Below are positions 54,126-62,435 of a stretch of DNA of 64,000 bases, one piece after another (the first letter of the stretch is position 1; every line of letters starts with the position of its first letter). The stretch is from assembly GCA_021734255.1 (NCBI GenBank), contig JAIPJM010000006.1:44201-108200 (forward strand), written 5' to 3'. The position numbers and the translations under genes are program-made. This DNA comes from Fidelibacterota bacterium. GTDB lineage: Bacteria; Fidelibacterota; UBA8477; JABMPR01. The notes under the pieces are model-generated. The model did not search any database. It worked only from the letters and a program-made list of their open reading frames with translations, and was not told the DNA's origin.

Positions 54126-55175
54126 ATGAAACTGTCAAAGAACCTACGGTTTGTCGTTGTGGGACTTTTGCTGATTTCAGTCCTGGGATGCGATTCCACA
54201 GACATGACATCTGCTAAAGTTTACCTACAGCAGAAAAACTATGAGAAAGCTGAGGAGATGCTCCTTCTCGCTTTCGAGAAAGAACCTGCCAATCCAGACC
54301 CGGCATATTTTCTGGCCACAGAGATCTACGCCAGGAACAAAGACTGGGATAAGGTCGCAGAATATCTGAACAAGTCAGAGGCCATCGGTCCAAAAAATGT
54401 TGAAAAGATCAAAATGGCCCGTGAGAAGTATTGGGTGGATAATTTTAATCTGGGGGCCAAGGGATACAACGCCCTGATCAAGGGTGGCGTGGAAGATGAA
54501 GAAGCTTTGTACAATTCAGTCATTCAGTCGTTCAAGAATGCCATGTTACTCGATCCTTCCAAACCTGAAGCAAACAGCACCATCGCCCAGGTCTATTTAT
54601 TCAAGGGGGAGTTTGAACTGGCCAAGGCCGCCATGGTCAAAGCTGTCGACATGAACCCTGAGGATATCACCTCCCGTATAAACCTGGGGAATGTTCTTTT
54701 CAGGGATAAAGAATATGAAGAAGCACTTTTGCATCTGACCAAAGCCCTGGAAATTGATCCCTCAAATTTGAATGCCATCAAGCAGGTTGCATTTGTCTAT
54801 GATGCAATGGGTGAAAAAGAAAAAGCAGCTGAAGCTTATCTGGACGCCATTAAAGTGGATCCCGAGAATACGGATCTTCACTATAATCTGGGTGTCCTCT
54901 ACTTCCAGCAGGAAAACTTTGAAGCTGCTTCCAAAGAGTTTATCAAAGTCGCTGAACTGAACCCAATGGAAGTTGATGGCCTTTTCAACGCGGGTCTGGC
55001 TTTTGGCCGCATGAAAAACTACGAAGAAGCTGAAAAATATCTTGAAATGGCTTACGAGCTCACACCTGAAAGTCTGGATGTGGTACATGAACTGAAGATG
55101 ACTTACTACCATAACTATGGTACCAAGCACGAGAAGTTCAAAGCCATGGATAAGCTGGAGAAATCGTTGAAGTAA
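54126..55175 (+). CDS. TPR-repeat lipoprotein
   Basis: A 349-residue predicted lipoprotein: signal ending SVLGCDS, then about eight TPR units (for example AKVYLQQKNYEKAEEMLLLA, INLGNVLFRDKEYEEALLHL, TKALEIDPSNLNAIKQVAFV and YNLGVLYFQQENFEAASKEF) covering most of the chain. Positions W-L-G-Y-A-F-A-P are well kept. It should act as a docking protein at a membrane. AAAGGAG precedes the ATG, so the longer frame from 54054 is not used. A strong terminator follows, so it is a single-gene transcript. Confidence 0.88.
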   Translation: MKLSKNLRFVVVGLLLISVLGCDSTDMTSAKVYLQQKNYEKAEEMLLLAFEKEPANPDPAYFLATEIYARNKDWDKVAEYLNKSEAIGPKNVEKIKMAREKYWVDNFNLGAKGYNALIKGGVEDEEALYNSVIQSFKNAMLLDPSKPEANSTIAQVYLFKGEFELAKAAMVKAVDMNPEDITSRINLGNVLFRDKEYEEALLHLTKALEIDPSNLNAIKQVAFVYDAMGEKEKAAEAYLDAIKVDPENTDLHYNLGVLYFQQENFEAASKEFIKVAELNPMEVDGLFNAGLAFGRMKNYEEAEKYLEMAYELTPESLDVVHELKMTYYHNYGTKHEKFKAMDKLEKSLK

Positions 55176-55200
55176 AATTTTACTGAATCGGTTTATTTAA

Positions 55201-55239
55201 AACCCCGCTCCCGGCACAGAGCCGCTTGCGGGGTTTTTT
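55201..55239 (+). terminator. Rho-independent terminator after the TPR lipoprotein
   Basis: AACCCCGC (55201-55208) pairs with GCGGGGTT (55228-55235), enclosing an inner CGGC/GCCG stem, and is followed by TTTTGTTTT. Confidence 0.9.
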
Positions 55240-55303
55240 GTTTTATCACTTGTTGCAGCATTTATTTTCCATGAACCCGCATCATTAATCAAAGAGGAAT
55301 CTC

Positions 55304-55876
55304 ATGCGATCATTAATAATATTTACTTTTGTTACAATTCTGGCCTTCCCGGTTTTCGCAAAGAAAAAGGGAGCCCCACCCATGGCTGCTGGAGCAAATG
55401 GCGACCGGACCTGTGCCGCATCAAAATGCCATGCCAGCTACGACCTGAATTCAGGAGATGCAAAAATCTTCATTGAAGGCCTCCCTGAAAAATACACGGC
55501 CAATGAAGTCTATGAGATCACTCTCCAGCTTGAGCAAAAGCGCGGCAAGCTATGGGGTTTTCAGGCTACCGTTGCTGATGAAGAGGGAATGCGGGTCGGG
55601 AAGATCATCTCGATGGAGGGTCAGAATACTCAGCTCCTGCCTGAGGAAAAATACAAGAGCCGAACAAACCGTCAATACATCACCCACACGGTTTCGGGAA
55701 TCAGAGGATCCGAAAAAGAGAAATCACCTGCCTGGAAGATCCAGTGGCAGGCCCCAGATACGAGCCTGGTGAGCCCATCCTTTTATTTTGCCTTTAATGT
55801 GGGCAATGGGAATAAAAAGAAAACCGGCGATCATGTCTATACACGGGTTGTCACAATAGCACCTGATACAGAGTAA
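55304..55876 (+). CDS. Exported Reeler-like protein with CX4CH motif
   Basis: A 190-residue exported protein. After a signal peptide (SLIIFTFVTILAFPVFA) comes GANGDRTCAASKCHASY, with Cys37, Cys42 and His43. Proteins of the Reeler / choice-of-anchor V group often carry a CxxCH haem motif after such a start; here the spacing is CX4CH, a rarer form that could still bind haem c or simply form a disulfide. The rest is an immunoglobulin-like fold (AKIFIEGLPEKYTANEVYEI, FQATVADEEGMRVGKIISME, FYFAFNVGNGNKKKTGD). It may be a periplasmic or surface redox or binding protein. AGAGGAATC precedes the ATG. Sequence identity to Reeler is by pattern only. Confidence 0.7.
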   Translation: MRSLIIFTFVTILAFPVFAKKKGAPPMAAGANGDRTCAASKCHASYDLNSGDAKIFIEGLPEKYTANEVYEITLQLEQKRGKLWGFQATVADEEGMRVGKIISMEGQNTQLLPEEKYKSRTNRQYITHTVSGIRGSEKEKSPAWKIQWQAPDTSLVSPSFYFAFNVGNGNKKKTGDHVYTRVVTIAPDTE

Positions 55877-55964
55877 AATCCGGGGATCAAAGCCACTATA
55901 AGATTTCTTTTCTGGGAGAGCTTTACCCTTTTTCAGGTGGTGAATACGCGCTAATTTTAGGGAT

Positions 55965-58406
55965 ATGTTCAATCATATCCGAAAAGCAGCGTTCTATCTC
56001 GGACTCTTTCAATCCGTCCTGCTGTTTGCACAACAAATTCCGGTAAAAGAACCCCAACTACTCCCCTTCCCCTCCTTCAAAGGTGGCGCTACATTTTTCA
56101 GCCATATACCAACTGATAACCTGGTACTTGCAGCGACCTCGGGCTGGACCTCTGCCGACATCCTGGAGGGATTTGCCGGAACTGCTGATCTCGAACTGCT
56201 GCGATTCCGCTGGGGGAAGTACATCCTGGGTTCATCAAAAATGGATATTCACTCTAGCATCTGGACATCCATCTTTTATCAGTTTGACTCAAATGAGCTC
56301 CATTCATCCTATCCAAACGCCTTTCAGGTATCCAACACACCCTTGAGTGGGTTTGAAATGAAAGCCCTGATCAGCGAGACCTACCTGCAACACAGTTTTA
56401 TTTTCAAGTACAGTCGCCGGGGACAGTTCCACGCTTCCCTGGGAACCGGTCTCACCCATCTCTCGCTTTACAGGAATGATAGTGGAGCCAGACTGATCGA
56501 CGCCTCTGGCCTTGGCATACATCTGGGGACTGGCTGGAAATATACGCTTTTCGGCCGAGATGGTGACCGGGTACGCATCGGGTTCAATCTGGGCTATTCA
56601 ATCAGAAACTTTGACATCGGTGAGCAAGATGAGCGGATCACGCTGAGTGATGGATCTGCTGGCCAATTGACTCCCATCCAGTCCATTTCGTTCAATACCC
56701 CGGATATACAGATCAGTATTGAAATGGGAGAACGGTTTTTTTCAGCCTACACCCCCTATCGTGATCCCTTCCGTCTTGGTCTTTTGAATTTAAGCGCTGG
56801 TCTGGGGATGATAAACCTGCAGGATGGTGTAAGCATTCAATACGACACTGCTGGTGTCAGCCTTGAGGTTCCCTCCATGGGCGCGGTCACACAAAACTAT
56901 GATGTACAGATATTTAAATACAATTGGCCCTTTCATTTTATCAAGCAATCTAATATTGATGCCTTCAGTGGTGCTGGTATCCGCTACTGGAAGACCAGCC
57001 AGCACACAAACCTTCCCTCGGGGTGGGCAAGGAATTTTACAGACGGCAGCAAAACCCTGACAGGCATGGCCTTCGCACCGAAGATCCTGGACGTCTACCT
57101 GGATCATGAGATCACTTATCCTCTGGGGAAACGATTGTATGCTTCCATTGGCGCAGGAACCGGGTACGCGAATCTTACACTCTATGAAAACATTAATAAA
57201 TCATCATTGATCAAAGCTGGTGCATTCACCTGGCAGGTCAGCAGTGGTGTTGGATTTACGGTCCAGGGTGATGGGAGCTCCCTGATCGCTATCGGGTTGA
57301 GCGCAGGATACTACAAGCAAGCCTTTGAGATCGATTTGGCTGAGTCTGAGTTTGAGCCTGAAACCCCCAGCTTTATTGCACCCATAAATTATGTGGACTT
57401 TAGTCACCCCGTCATTTCATTTGACATCGGCTTGATCTTTGGTGGAAAGACGAATGCAGCGCAGGAAGCACATGCTGCTTTCCGGGATAAAAAATTTACC
57501 AGTGCCGTGGAGATACAGGATGACTTCCTGTCTGCTTTTCCCAATCACCACAACAAGGACATCATGCGGCTTGAGCGGCAGATGATCGAAGATACCCTGA
57601 TCACGCACTATTATCGTGATGCGCATGACGTGTTGTCCCAGGGTAAACTACAGAACGCCTATTCTTTACTTAGGCGGGGCAAAACACCTCCGACAGAGCG
57701 AATAAACAACGCGGTGGAAGGAATGAAGCGCACCATTGCTGACCAGGCACTGCAGACGGCTGCGGATGAGCTAAAGCGTCTGAATTATCTGCGGGCTGAA
57801 GAGATGATACAGCTGGCTCTGAAAAGCGACCCAAGCAGTGTTGAGGTAGCAAAAGCCTTACTGGCCCGTTCCTATATCATCCGCGCAACCATTCTCTATC
57901 AATCCAAAACGTATAGCCGGAGCCTATACTGGCTAAAACTGGCCGATGGTCTCACAGATCGTTATAAAATGGTAACTGCTCAAATGAGAGAGAAGATCGG
58001 TGAGGGCCGCCTGGAAGATGCCAACGAGGGTATTCTGAAGGAAGACCGGGAGATGGTATACCAATCCATGCAAGAGGCTAAATCATTGAACCCAGGACTC
58101 GGTGATGTGGTTGAACAACACATGAAAGATCTGGAACATGCCATGGACAGGATCCAGGAGGATAAAGTTCGCTCCCTTAAACGTATGGCGGTGGAGAACA
58201 TGCTGGATGAGGTCTCAAATCTTGATCCTGAGAATTTTACGCCTAGGGTAGGTATGCAGGGGTCGGTCCTGGCAACCTATGTAGGCGATCCCAGTCGCAA
58301 ATTCCAGGAAGGTAAGTATGAGCTCTGGACCTACTCCAGGAAAGATGGAACAGAGCTATGGCTCTACCTTAGAAATGGTCTTATTGAGAAAGTCGCTGTG
58401 AAATAG
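55965..58406 (+). CDS. Barrel-TPR-BamE-like multidomain envelope protein
   Basis: An 813-residue exported protein. A signal peptide (AAFYLGLFQSVLLFAQQ) is followed by two related barrel-like halves of alternating aromatic strands (about 30-265 and 265-490, for example SFIFKYSRRGQFHASLGTGL and LYASIGAGTGYANLTLYENI). Residues about 500-735 are helical TPR-like units (LQNAYSLLRRGKTPP, LNYLRAEEMIQLALKSDPSS). The last 60 residues (RVGMQGSVLATYVGDPSRKF, then YELWTYSRKDGTELWLYLRN) look like the small BamE/SmpA fold, where G-x-P turns are followed by a WTY strand. I know no named family with this order. AGGGAT precedes the ATG. Function unknown; assembly or anchoring at the outer membrane is a guess. 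Confidence 0.7.
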   Translation: MFNHIRKAAFYLGLFQSVLLFAQQIPVKEPQLLPFPSFKGGATFFSHIPTDNLVLAATSGWTSADILEGFAGTADLELLRFRWGKYILGSSKMDIHSSIWTSIFYQFDSNELHSSYPNAFQVSNTPLSGFEMKALISETYLQHSFIFKYSRRGQFHASLGTGLTHLSLYRNDSGARLIDASGLGIHLGTGWKYTLFGRDGDRVRIGFNLGYSIRNFDIGEQDERITLSDGSAGQLTPIQSISFNTPDIQISIEMGERFFSAYTPYRDPFRLGLLNLSAGLGMINLQDGVSIQYDTAGVSLEVPSMGAVTQNYDVQIFKYNWPFHFIKQSNIDAFSGAGIRYWKTSQHTNLPSGWARNFTDGSKTLTGMAFAPKILDVYLDHEITYPLGKRLYASIGAGTGYANLTLYENINKSSLIKAGAFTWQVSSGVGFTVQGDGSSLIAIGLSAGYYKQAFEIDLAESEFEPETPSFIAPINYVDFSHPVISFDIGLIFGGKTNAAQEAHAAFRDKKFTSAVEIQDDFLSAFPNHHNKDIMRLERQMIEDTLITHYYRDAHDVLSQGKLQNAYSLLRRGKTPPTERINNAVEGMKRTIADQALQTAADELKRLNYLRAEEMIQLALKSDPSSVEVAKALLARSYIIRATILYQSKTYSRSLYWLKLADGLTDRYKMVTAQMREKIGEGRLEDANEGILKEDREMVYQSMQEAKSLNPGLGDVVEQHMKDLEHAMDRIQEDKVRSLKRMAVENMLDEVSNLDPENFTPRVGMQGSVLATYVGDPSRKFQEGKYELWTYSRKDGTELWLYLRNGLIEKVAVK

Positions 58407-58416
58407 AACAGCGCAA

Positions 58417-59541
58417 CTAGATCAGATGATGGCCCTTCAGGCCGCTATACACCTCTTGAATGATCACCTTGAAAATCCCCCAGGCTGGCACTGCCAGAAA
58501 CATCCCCAATACACCGACCTGAGATCCAACCAGGATCAGCAGGATAACGGTAAGCGGGTGCATTTCCATCGAACCAGAAACCACGATCGGTGAAATGACG
58601 TTATTGTCTATCATCTGGACGATAAGGAACATGACGATAATATGAATGATATAGTAATAGCTGGCTGCAGCGATGGGGTCACCCAGGTTGTTGAAAAGGC
58701 TGACAACAATAGCAGGTGCCATGCCCATAAAGGGTCCCACGAATGGTATCATATTGGCCATTCCGGCAATGGAACCGATGAGAAATACGCCGGAGATATT
58801 GGCGTCGAATATGAGGTTCAGTAACGAGAGACCGATGATGGACTGAATTCCCACACCCAGCGCCGCTAAGAGCTGCCCGCGCAGGAAGTTGGTAAGTTGC
58901 TTCTTGGTCTTGTAACTGATATTCAGAGACATTTCAAAATAACGATTAGGCACCATACCAATGAGCCGCTTCATCATCTTGGAACCATCGATGAGGAAGA
59001 ATATCGTAATGATGAGAATAAACACGATCGTGGCAAGGGTGTCCAGTGCTCCAGCGAGAACAGATCCGAGTTGTCCAAAGAATTGGGCTGTAAGGTCTGA
59101 AAGTGTATCTGTGTCCAGCTGAAAGTTCGGAATGACCTGAGAGACCTTGGTATTAATGTTATCGATCATCGAATTCAGTGAATCTGTTGTGGACTGTTCC
59201 TGGATCATATCCTTGATGCGAGTGATCTCGCCCAGCATGGTTGGAATACCTTTGACGATGCCCGTCCCAAGGATGGTAAAAATACCACCAAATACGATGA
59301 GTGCTCCCCAGATCCTACGAATTCCAGATGCTTCCAGTCGATCAACCATGGGGTTTAGTATTGCCGTGAGCACGGTGGCAATTATGATCAGGAAAATGGC
59401 ATCCATGACCAGGGGTAATGCCTTGTACATGGCGGCCAACACCACAATGAGCGCAAAGAAATACACCAGAGTCTTGAACAGGTTCTGGTGAAAGAATCTG
59501 ACGGATTGGGAATCTATTCGAACGGGATGCTGATCACTCAT
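58417..59541 (-). CDS. AI-2E family transporter / PerM-like permease
   Basis: A 374-residue membrane protein of the AI-2E (UPF0118) family with seven or eight helices. Typical parts are FLIDGSKMMKRLIGMVPNRY with LRGQLLAALGVGI after it, FLIGSIAGMANMIPFVGPFM and QMIDNNVISPIVVSGSMEMH followed by HPLTVILLILVGSQVGVLGM. Members export autoinducer-2, exchange sodium and protons, or have unknown roles, and sequence does not choose. Its start overlaps the end of the cNMP-binding protein gene by 8 nt, so the two are probably made together and may be functionally linked. Confidence 0.88.
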   Translation of the reverse strand: MSDQHPVRIDSQSVRFFHQNLFKTLVYFFALIVVLAAMYKALPLVMDAIFLIIIATVLTAILNPMVDRLEASGIRRIWGALIVFGGIFTILGTGIVKGIPTMLGEITRIKDMIQEQSTTDSLNSMIDNINTKVSQVIPNFQLDTDTLSDLTAQFFGQLGSVLAGALDTLATIVFILIITIFFLIDGSKMMKRLIGMVPNRYFEMSLNISYKTKKQLTNFLRGQLLAALGVGIQSIIGLSLLNLIFDANISGVFLIGSIAGMANMIPFVGPFMGMAPAIVVSLFNNLGDPIAAASYYYIIHIIVMFLIVQMIDNNVISPIVVSGSMEMHPLTVILLILVGSQVGVLGMFLAVPAWGIFKVIIQEVYSGLKGHHLI

Positions 59542-60088
59542 CGTCCTGTTGTCCCAAAATTTCTTCCAGCTGTCTCGACACTTTTACCAGCTCACTATTG
59601 GTCGACCTCAACCGGGTCGCTAACACTTCTGACAGGGATAATAATATTTTGCTACCGATTCCTGGCTTGATCTTCAGCAGATCCATGAGGTCCGGTCTGT
59701 AGAAGCCAATGATGGTACTGTTTTCCAGGGCGGTAGCCCCAGCTGTTCTTGGGGATTCATCCAGGAGGGCGATCTCTCCAAAGAAATCACCATCATGCAG
59801 CTCTGAGAGTTGTTTGGGCTCCTGATTAGGGATATCCAGAAAAATTCCCACCCGTCCGTCAATGATGATATACATACCGTTCCCAGGATCACCCTGCTTG
59901 AAAATAGGTTCGTTGGGGGCAAAGTTCCTGATGTGGGCATTCTTTTCCACGATCCTGATCTCATGCTTTGTCAGTCTCCCAAAGACATTGACCTGAGAAA
60001 GGGCGATCTCAGCCTGGCTGCGCCGCGGTTTCAATTTATCCTTGAAACTGTCGAAAAGGGGGTATGATACTTTCGGTTTGTCAGTCAT
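59534..60088 (-). CDS. Cyclic-nucleotide-binding domain protein
   Basis: A 184-residue soluble protein with one CRP-type cNMP-binding domain (about 25-145). The phosphate cassette FFGEIALLDESPRTAGATAL keeps the Glu and Arg needed for ligand. There is no helix-turn-helix, so it does not act as a CRP-type transcription factor. Flanks are a short charged N-terminal part and a C-terminal helix (LATRLRSTNSELVKVSRQLE). It precedes and overlaps the AI-2E permease, so it may gate that transporter through a nucleotide signal. It is similar in type to the domain in the kinase at 47239-48498. Confidence 0.85.
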   Translation of the reverse strand: MTDKPKVSYPLFDSFKDKLKPRRSQAEIALSQVNVFGRLTKHEIRIVEKNAHIRNFAPNEPIFKQGDPGNGMYIIIDGRVGIFLDIPNQEPKQLSELHDGDFFGEIALLDESPRTAGATALENSTIIGFYRPDLMDLLKIKPGIGSKILLSLSEVLATRLRSTNSELVKVSRQLEEILGQQDDE

Positions 60089-60180
60089 GGTATCCGTCCA
60101 GGCTATGTATTAATTGTTACACGTTTGTATTATATCCAACCGATGCTCTTGGATCGGTTTTCTGTTCATCCAGAAACAGG

Positions 60181-60561
60181 CTAAAGTAATTTTCCCAAGA
60201 TAAAGCCGATTACCACGCCAATCAACAAAACCATGGTGAGAACTCGTCCCTGAACCACACTTGAGCCATAGCCTTTTTTCACGAACAGGATCGAGACAAA
60301 ATATCCACCGGCATTAAGCAGCCAGAATATGGGAATAGAAAGTATCTTGATCAGCAGGGGGCCAATAAAGGGGATGAGTGCCACAAGGCCGACCAGGCCT
60401 GCAAAAGCATTGGAGAGGATTCCGATGAGTACAACGAATCCAGCCATGATCTCCTTGTCCCATTCAAACACGATACCAACATAGATAAATACACTAGTGG
60501 CAATGAGAAAGACAAAGGTCTTCCAGTATTCGGTTATGATATCAAGGGTTCGCTGAAACAT
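60181..60561 (-). CDS. Small four-helix membrane protein
   Basis: A 126-residue protein with four hydrophobic stretches (FVFLIATSVFIYVGIVF, MAGFVVLIGILSNAFAGLVG, LVALIPFIGPLLIKILSIPI, VLTMVLLIGVVIGFILG) and few charges. No family was recognised. It lies in a row of minus-strand membrane genes, but no ribosome site is clear before its ATG, so its expression is less certain. Confidence 0.62.
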   Translation of the reverse strand: MFQRTLDIITEYWKTFVFLIATSVFIYVGIVFEWDKEIMAGFVVLIGILSNAFAGLVGLVALIPFIGPLLIKILSIPIFWLLNAGGYFVSILFVKKGYGSSVVQGRVLTMVLLIGVVIGFILGKLL

Positions 60562-60597
60562 GGGCAGTGAAATTAAGAATTTGACTCACTGATTCAC

Positions 60598-61341
60598 TTA
60601 GTTTTTTAACCGTTTCAAAACGACTGCCTTAGGAAATTTACCAAATTGAGCACGGGAGTAGGTGCCGTCTTTTTGTACCCAGAGAAAGAACTGGGTCCCT
60701 TCCTTTGCGATCTCGTTGGTCAGGACATCGTTGCGCTGGATGAGGGGCGACCCACTTGAATAATGAAGCTCCGTCTGAATAAGAATTTCGCCAGGGGCTA
60801 CTCCATGGTTTGGGTGAGGATGCCTTGCATCATAGCGGGTAGCGGTAGCCTCCCACAGTTCACCATCGATAAAGACAGGCAGGGTTGTTGGAAAGAAGGC
60901 GGGGTCATGCGCTTTTGAAGCCAAAAAATGGGTGGCTGAGAACACTGTTAATCCATCTGCTGGGAAAGCCACTCGGGATCCGTTGGAGTAGGCGACTGTC
61001 CTACCATCACCTGAACGCCGGGCACTGAGCTGGAATTGCATATCCCCCTCGCTGATTGATTTTGACCAACTCAAAGGGTGAAAGTCTTCTTTTCTGAACT
61101 CCACCCGATAAATATTATGAACCGGGTGAATCACATTGATAAAGGGTTTGAGTCGATTCTCATATGATACCCGCACAGTCGAATCGTCTTCGACCCAGGT
61201 CAGGGTCATGTTGACCAGAGGAATCCTGAGGTAGGATACTTCATAATTGATCACCTCTGTCTTATTCCTGGCCAGGAGGCTGCTGGCGAGAATAATGATG
61301 ACACCGATGGTTTTGAATTTTGGCATGATCAGGGTTTCCAT
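60598..61341 (-). CDS. DUF3108 domain exported protein
   Basis: A 247-residue exported protein with a short signal (TIGVIIILASSLLA). The order of strands, beginning EVINYEVSYLRIPLVNMTLT and continuing with HNIYRVEFRKEDFHPLSWSK, fits the DUF3108 family, periplasmic proteins of unknown role found in many Gram-negatives. It starts within the end of the glycosyltransferase gene (13-nt overlap if the ATG at 61341 is used; the ATG at 61326 is also possible). It may act with that enzyme on an envelope polymer. Confidence 0.78.
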   Translation of the reverse strand: METLIMPKFKTIGVIIILASSLLARNKTEVINYEVSYLRIPLVNMTLTWVEDDSTVRVSYENRLKPFINVIHPVHNIYRVEFRKEDFHPLSWSKSISEGDMQFQLSARRSGDGRTVAYSNGSRVAFPADGLTVFSATHFLASKAHDPAFFPTTLPVFIDGELWEATATRYDARHPHPNHGVAPGEILIQTELHYSSGSPLIQRNDVLTNEIAKEGTQFFLWVQKDGTYSRAQFGKFPKAVVLKRLKN

Positions 61342-62432
61342 GTGAATTTTCCACGCAGACCCATAAGGCCGACGTAGGTGATATATATGGGCTGGAGCAT
61401 GAACCAGACTGGGTAGAGTTTGAAGAGGGACCAGAATTTAAATTTTCTGGCCGCCAGGCTCAATACGAGACCTTCAAGGAGAAATTTTGCGCTGACCGGG
61501 ATCCAGAAAGCCGGACCCAAATTGCCAGTGAAGACAGTAAGCAGAATCATCAGATTGCTCAGAAATGCCGACAGCAGAAAGGTGAAAAATAGCGGATCAT
61601 CACGCTCCATACCTCGTGAATCTGAGGACCATCTTATCCGCTGATTGATGAAGGAGCCAAAGCTCTCCTGAGCCGCCGTTTCCACAAAATTATTGGGGTC
61701 CGCATTAAAATGAGCGTTTAGACCCGTTCTTTTAGGAATGGTTTGAACGAGATAGATATCATCGCCAGTAATTTTGTCGGATACGGCATTGTATCCACCA
61801 ATGGATGTAAACGCAGTCCGGCGGTAAGCCAGATTTTGACCGGATCCACTCCAATGGTAGCCATGCGCCATCATCCCGGCATTGGCAACCATGACAGCTG
61901 CAAAGTCCAGTGCCTGGTACTCTGCAAAGAGTCCGCTCGCGGCCACCTGTGAATACCCGACCAACACACCTACATCTTCATGCATCCTGGCCACTGCACT
62001 GGCGACCCAATGGGGACCCACCCTGCAATCAGCATCTGTGGTCACGATGATCTCAGCCGTGCTATGCCGGATACACTCAGTGAGGGCGTTCTTCTTTGGT
62101 GTCATGTGGGTCGCGGTTTCATTGATCCTGACTAAATGGAAATGGGAGTGTCGCTTTGTGAAGCGGTCAATGATCCTGGCAGTCTCATCAGTGGAGCGGT
62201 CATCAGCGATATAAATATCCAGCCTACCCGTGTACTCCTGTCTGGCCAGGTCGCTTAGTATGTACTCGATCTGGTGTGCTTCGTTACGCGCTGCCATGAT
62301 AACGGCTACATCAGGTGTATGCTCTGCGTCAGGTCGTCTGTCCTTTTTTAATAGCCCATAGGAAATGAGCAGGGCAAAGATACCGTAGCTTAGCGTGCTA
62401 AGTGCAAGAACACTGAATAGAATGAGAAGCAT
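61329..62432 (-). CDS. Membrane glycosyltransferase family 2
   Basis: A 367-residue processive-type glycosyltransferase. One N-terminal helix (SVLALSTLSYGIFALLIS) precedes a GT-A domain with IYIADDRSTDETARII, VTTDADCRVGPHW and GDDIYLV; then comes the (Q/R)xxRW motif NQRIRWSSD and two or three C-terminal helices. Related enzymes make poly-N-acetylglucosamine, hyaluronan or ceramide glucosides. The product cannot be told. MgtE ends four bases before its start, and the DUF3108 gene begins within its end, giving a small operon. Confidence 0.86.
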   Translation of the reverse strand: MLLILFSVLALSTLSYGIFALLISYGLLKKDRRPDAEHTPDVAVIMAARNEAHQIEYILSDLARQEYTGRLDIYIADDRSTDETARIIDRFTKRHSHFHLVRINETATHMTPKKNALTECIRHSTAEIIVTTDADCRVGPHWVASAVARMHEDVGVLVGYSQVAASGLFAEYQALDFAAVMVANAGMMAHGYHWSGSGQNLAYRRTAFTSIGGYNAVSDKITGDDIYLVQTIPKRTGLNAHFNADPNNFVETAAQESFGSFINQRIRWSSDSRGMERDDPLFFTFLLSAFLSNLMILLTVFTGNLGPAFWIPVSAKFLLEGLVLSLAARKFKFWSLFKLYPVWFMLQPIYITYVGLMGLRGKFTWKP

Positions 62433-62435
62433 TTT

